DNA of 7,238 nucleotides from Spirochaetaceae bacterium (lineage in GTDB: Bacteria > Spirochaetota > Spirochaetia > Treponematales > Breznakiellaceae), in NCBI GenBank assembly GCA_031284085.1, contig JAITAM010000170.1:1-7238 (forward strand), given 5' to 3'. The notes below the pieces were generated by a model, which did no database searches, was not told where the DNA came from, and saw nothing but the letters and a program-made list of their open reading frames with translations. Below, piece after piece: positions 6,542-7,238 of the stretch (the stretch's first letter is position 1; every line of letters begins with the position of its first letter). The position numbers and the translations under genes are program-made.

Positions 6542-6570
6542 AATATACTAGGAAACTGAAGAAATGGCTA
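6542..6570 (-). promoter_or_regulatory. possible nifU promoter
   Basis: On the minus strand TAGCCA (6570-6565) and TATATT (6547-6542) lie 17 bases apart, with the ribosome binding site 12 bases further on. The -10 matches five of six consensus bases and the -35 four of six. The -35 word and the spacing equal those proposed for tyrS. No recognisable iron-sulfur regulator box was seen. Confidence 0.4.
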
Positions 6571-6614
6571 TTGTTATTTTAGTGTGAGAGTGTTTTGCGG
6601 GCTGTTTTCTCACG

Positions 6615-6651
6615 AGGTCTGACCTGTTTTGCCCACGATGAGATGGGCAGA
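6615..6651. other. two adjacent dyads upstream of nifU
   Basis: AGGTC-T-GACCT (6615-6625) is a perfect 5+1+5 dyad. Two bases later, TTTGCCCA (6628-6635) pairs with TGGGCAGA (6644-6651) around eight bases, with one G-U pair. They lie about 100-135 bases upstream of the nifU start, beyond the candidate promoter. Neither has a T-run. They may be regulator sites or remnants of the repeat-rich DNA to the right. Confidence 0.4.
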
Positions 6652-6702
6652 CAGTGCTTCTCGAAATTCTTTACTGCAGCCCTGTATTCCCCGGTCTGCT
6701 GA

Positions 6703-6877
6703 GTCTTATTCTGGACTAGGTGTAAGTCTTATTCTAGGCCAGACGTGGGTCTTATTCTAGGCTAGACGTGGGTCTTATTCTAGGCTGGGTGTGGACCTTA
6801 TTCTAGGCTAGGTGTGAATCTTATTCTGGACTAGGTGTGAAGCTTATTCTAGGCTAGGTGTGAGTCTTATTCTGGAC
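6703..6877 (+). repeat. tandem 23-bp repeat, seven full copies and a partial eighth
   Basis: Copies start at 6703, 6726, 6749, 6772, 6795, 6818 and 6841, always 23 bp apart; a 14-base partial copy begins at 6864 and ends in GGAC at 6877. The left half (nTCTTATTCT, with small changes) is nearly constant. The right half alternates among CTAGACGTG, CTAGGTGTG and related forms, so copies are not all recent duplicates. The family is the same as at 564-632 and has the same orientation. The period rules out a conserved reading frame. Confidence 0.96.
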
Positions 6878-6919
6878 GCTGGAATGTCCCGCTGGCTTGT
6901 GTCCTCTGTACCGCTTCTT

Positions 6920-7075
6920 TCAGGCAAAAAGCCGTACACCGCTCCCGATACAACAATCTTTGAAACCCGCTATCAGGCAAAAAGCCGTACACTGTTTCCG
7001 ATACAACAACCTTTGAAACAACCTGTGGCTTCTTTCAGGCAAAAAGCCGTACGCCGTTCCCGATACAACAACCTT
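6920..7075 (+). repeat. three copies of an unrelated ~41-bp unit
   Basis: Units begin at 6920, 6973 and 7035; each opens TCAGGCAAAAAGCCGTAC and closes GATACAACAAYCTT, with a few substitutions between. The first two also share a following TGAAAC. The distances (53 and 62 bp) are unequal and leave gaps of only about 12-21 bases, too short and uneven for CRISPR spacers. Each unit carries GGC-AAAAA-GCC, a small hairpin. Since neither spacing is a multiple of three, an open frame across them (6860-7111) reads each copy in a different frame and is not a real gene. Confidence 0.9.
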
Positions 7076-7080
7076 AGGAA

Positions 7081-7238
7081 CGGCCTGTGGCCGTGTTTAG
7101 AGGGCTGTTAAACTTTTGAGGCTCAGGCGCTTTCCAGTACAGCCTTGCGGCCGTAAAGTGAAAAAGAGAAAGTCGCAATGGGTTTGTGTTCTTATTTAGT
7201 TTTGAGGACCCCACAAGCCCATTCCTCCCAGCTTAACA
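7081..7238. other. right-end stretch without a supported gene
   Basis: No confident gene or terminator is seen. On the minus strand one frame is open from 7232 to a TAA at 7076-7074 (52 codons). Within it a GTG at 7214 follows GGGAGG by nine bases and would give 46 residues containing NPLRLSLFHFTAARLYW. Its tail touches the third 41-bp unit, so it may be part of a dispersed repeat and not a gene. Confidence 0.4.

Noticed and set aside
6703..7080. CRISPR array
   Set aside because: The 23-bp units have no spacers, the 41-bp units have gaps of only about 12-21 bases of unequal length, and no cas gene is present.
6860..7111. 83-residue open frame on the plus strand
   Set aside because: It runs across the last 23-bp copy and the three 41-bp units, reading each in a different frame; no ribosome binding site or domain.

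Overview
The window looks like chromosomal DNA of a spirochaete, most likely an oral-type Treponema. This rests on overall resemblance (gene content, the bS21 sequence style, the short two-domain NifU, mid-range GC with repeat-rich intergenic DNA) and not on a decisive marker gene, so the genus is an inference. I found no phage, plasmid, CRISPR or toxin-antitoxin module.

Layout. Positions 1-116 may hold the 3' end of a rightward gene I do not recognise. Positions 117-760 hold no convincing gene; they contain coding-like but broken frames, three tandem copies of a 23-bp repeat (564-632) and a GC-rich hairpin (653-671). A rightward block follows: an exported M23 (LytM) peptidase (763-1695), ribosomal protein bS21 (rpsU, 1790-1993, TTG start with a very strong ribosome binding site), a long inverted repeat (1998-2039), and an exported phosphodiester glycosidase (NAGPA) family protein (2052-2894). 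On the minus strand are tRNA-Thr(CGT) (2901-2973) with a plausible promoter, and a clearly AT-rich MATE-type transporter (3093-4406) that looks acquired by transfer. Rightward again is tyrS (4579-5823), possibly leaderless. A perfect 11-bp stem terminator separates it from a convergent minus-strand nifU-type Fe-S scaffold gene (5920-6516). Positions 6530-7238 hold no convincing gene but carry seven and a half more copies of the same 23-bp repeat (6703-6877) and three copies of an unrelated unit of about 41 bp (6920-7075).

How the genes relate. The M23 peptidase and the NAGPA-family protein are both predicted to be exported and may act on the cell envelope or its glycans, with rpsU between them. 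tyrS, tRNA-Thr and rpsU are translation genes, and nifU supplies Fe-S cluster assembly. There is no clear single pathway. The more unusual material is intergenic: two repeat families, a possible bS21 self-control signal, and a foreign-looking transporter with a dyad over its promoter. I see no convincing undescribed multi-gene system.
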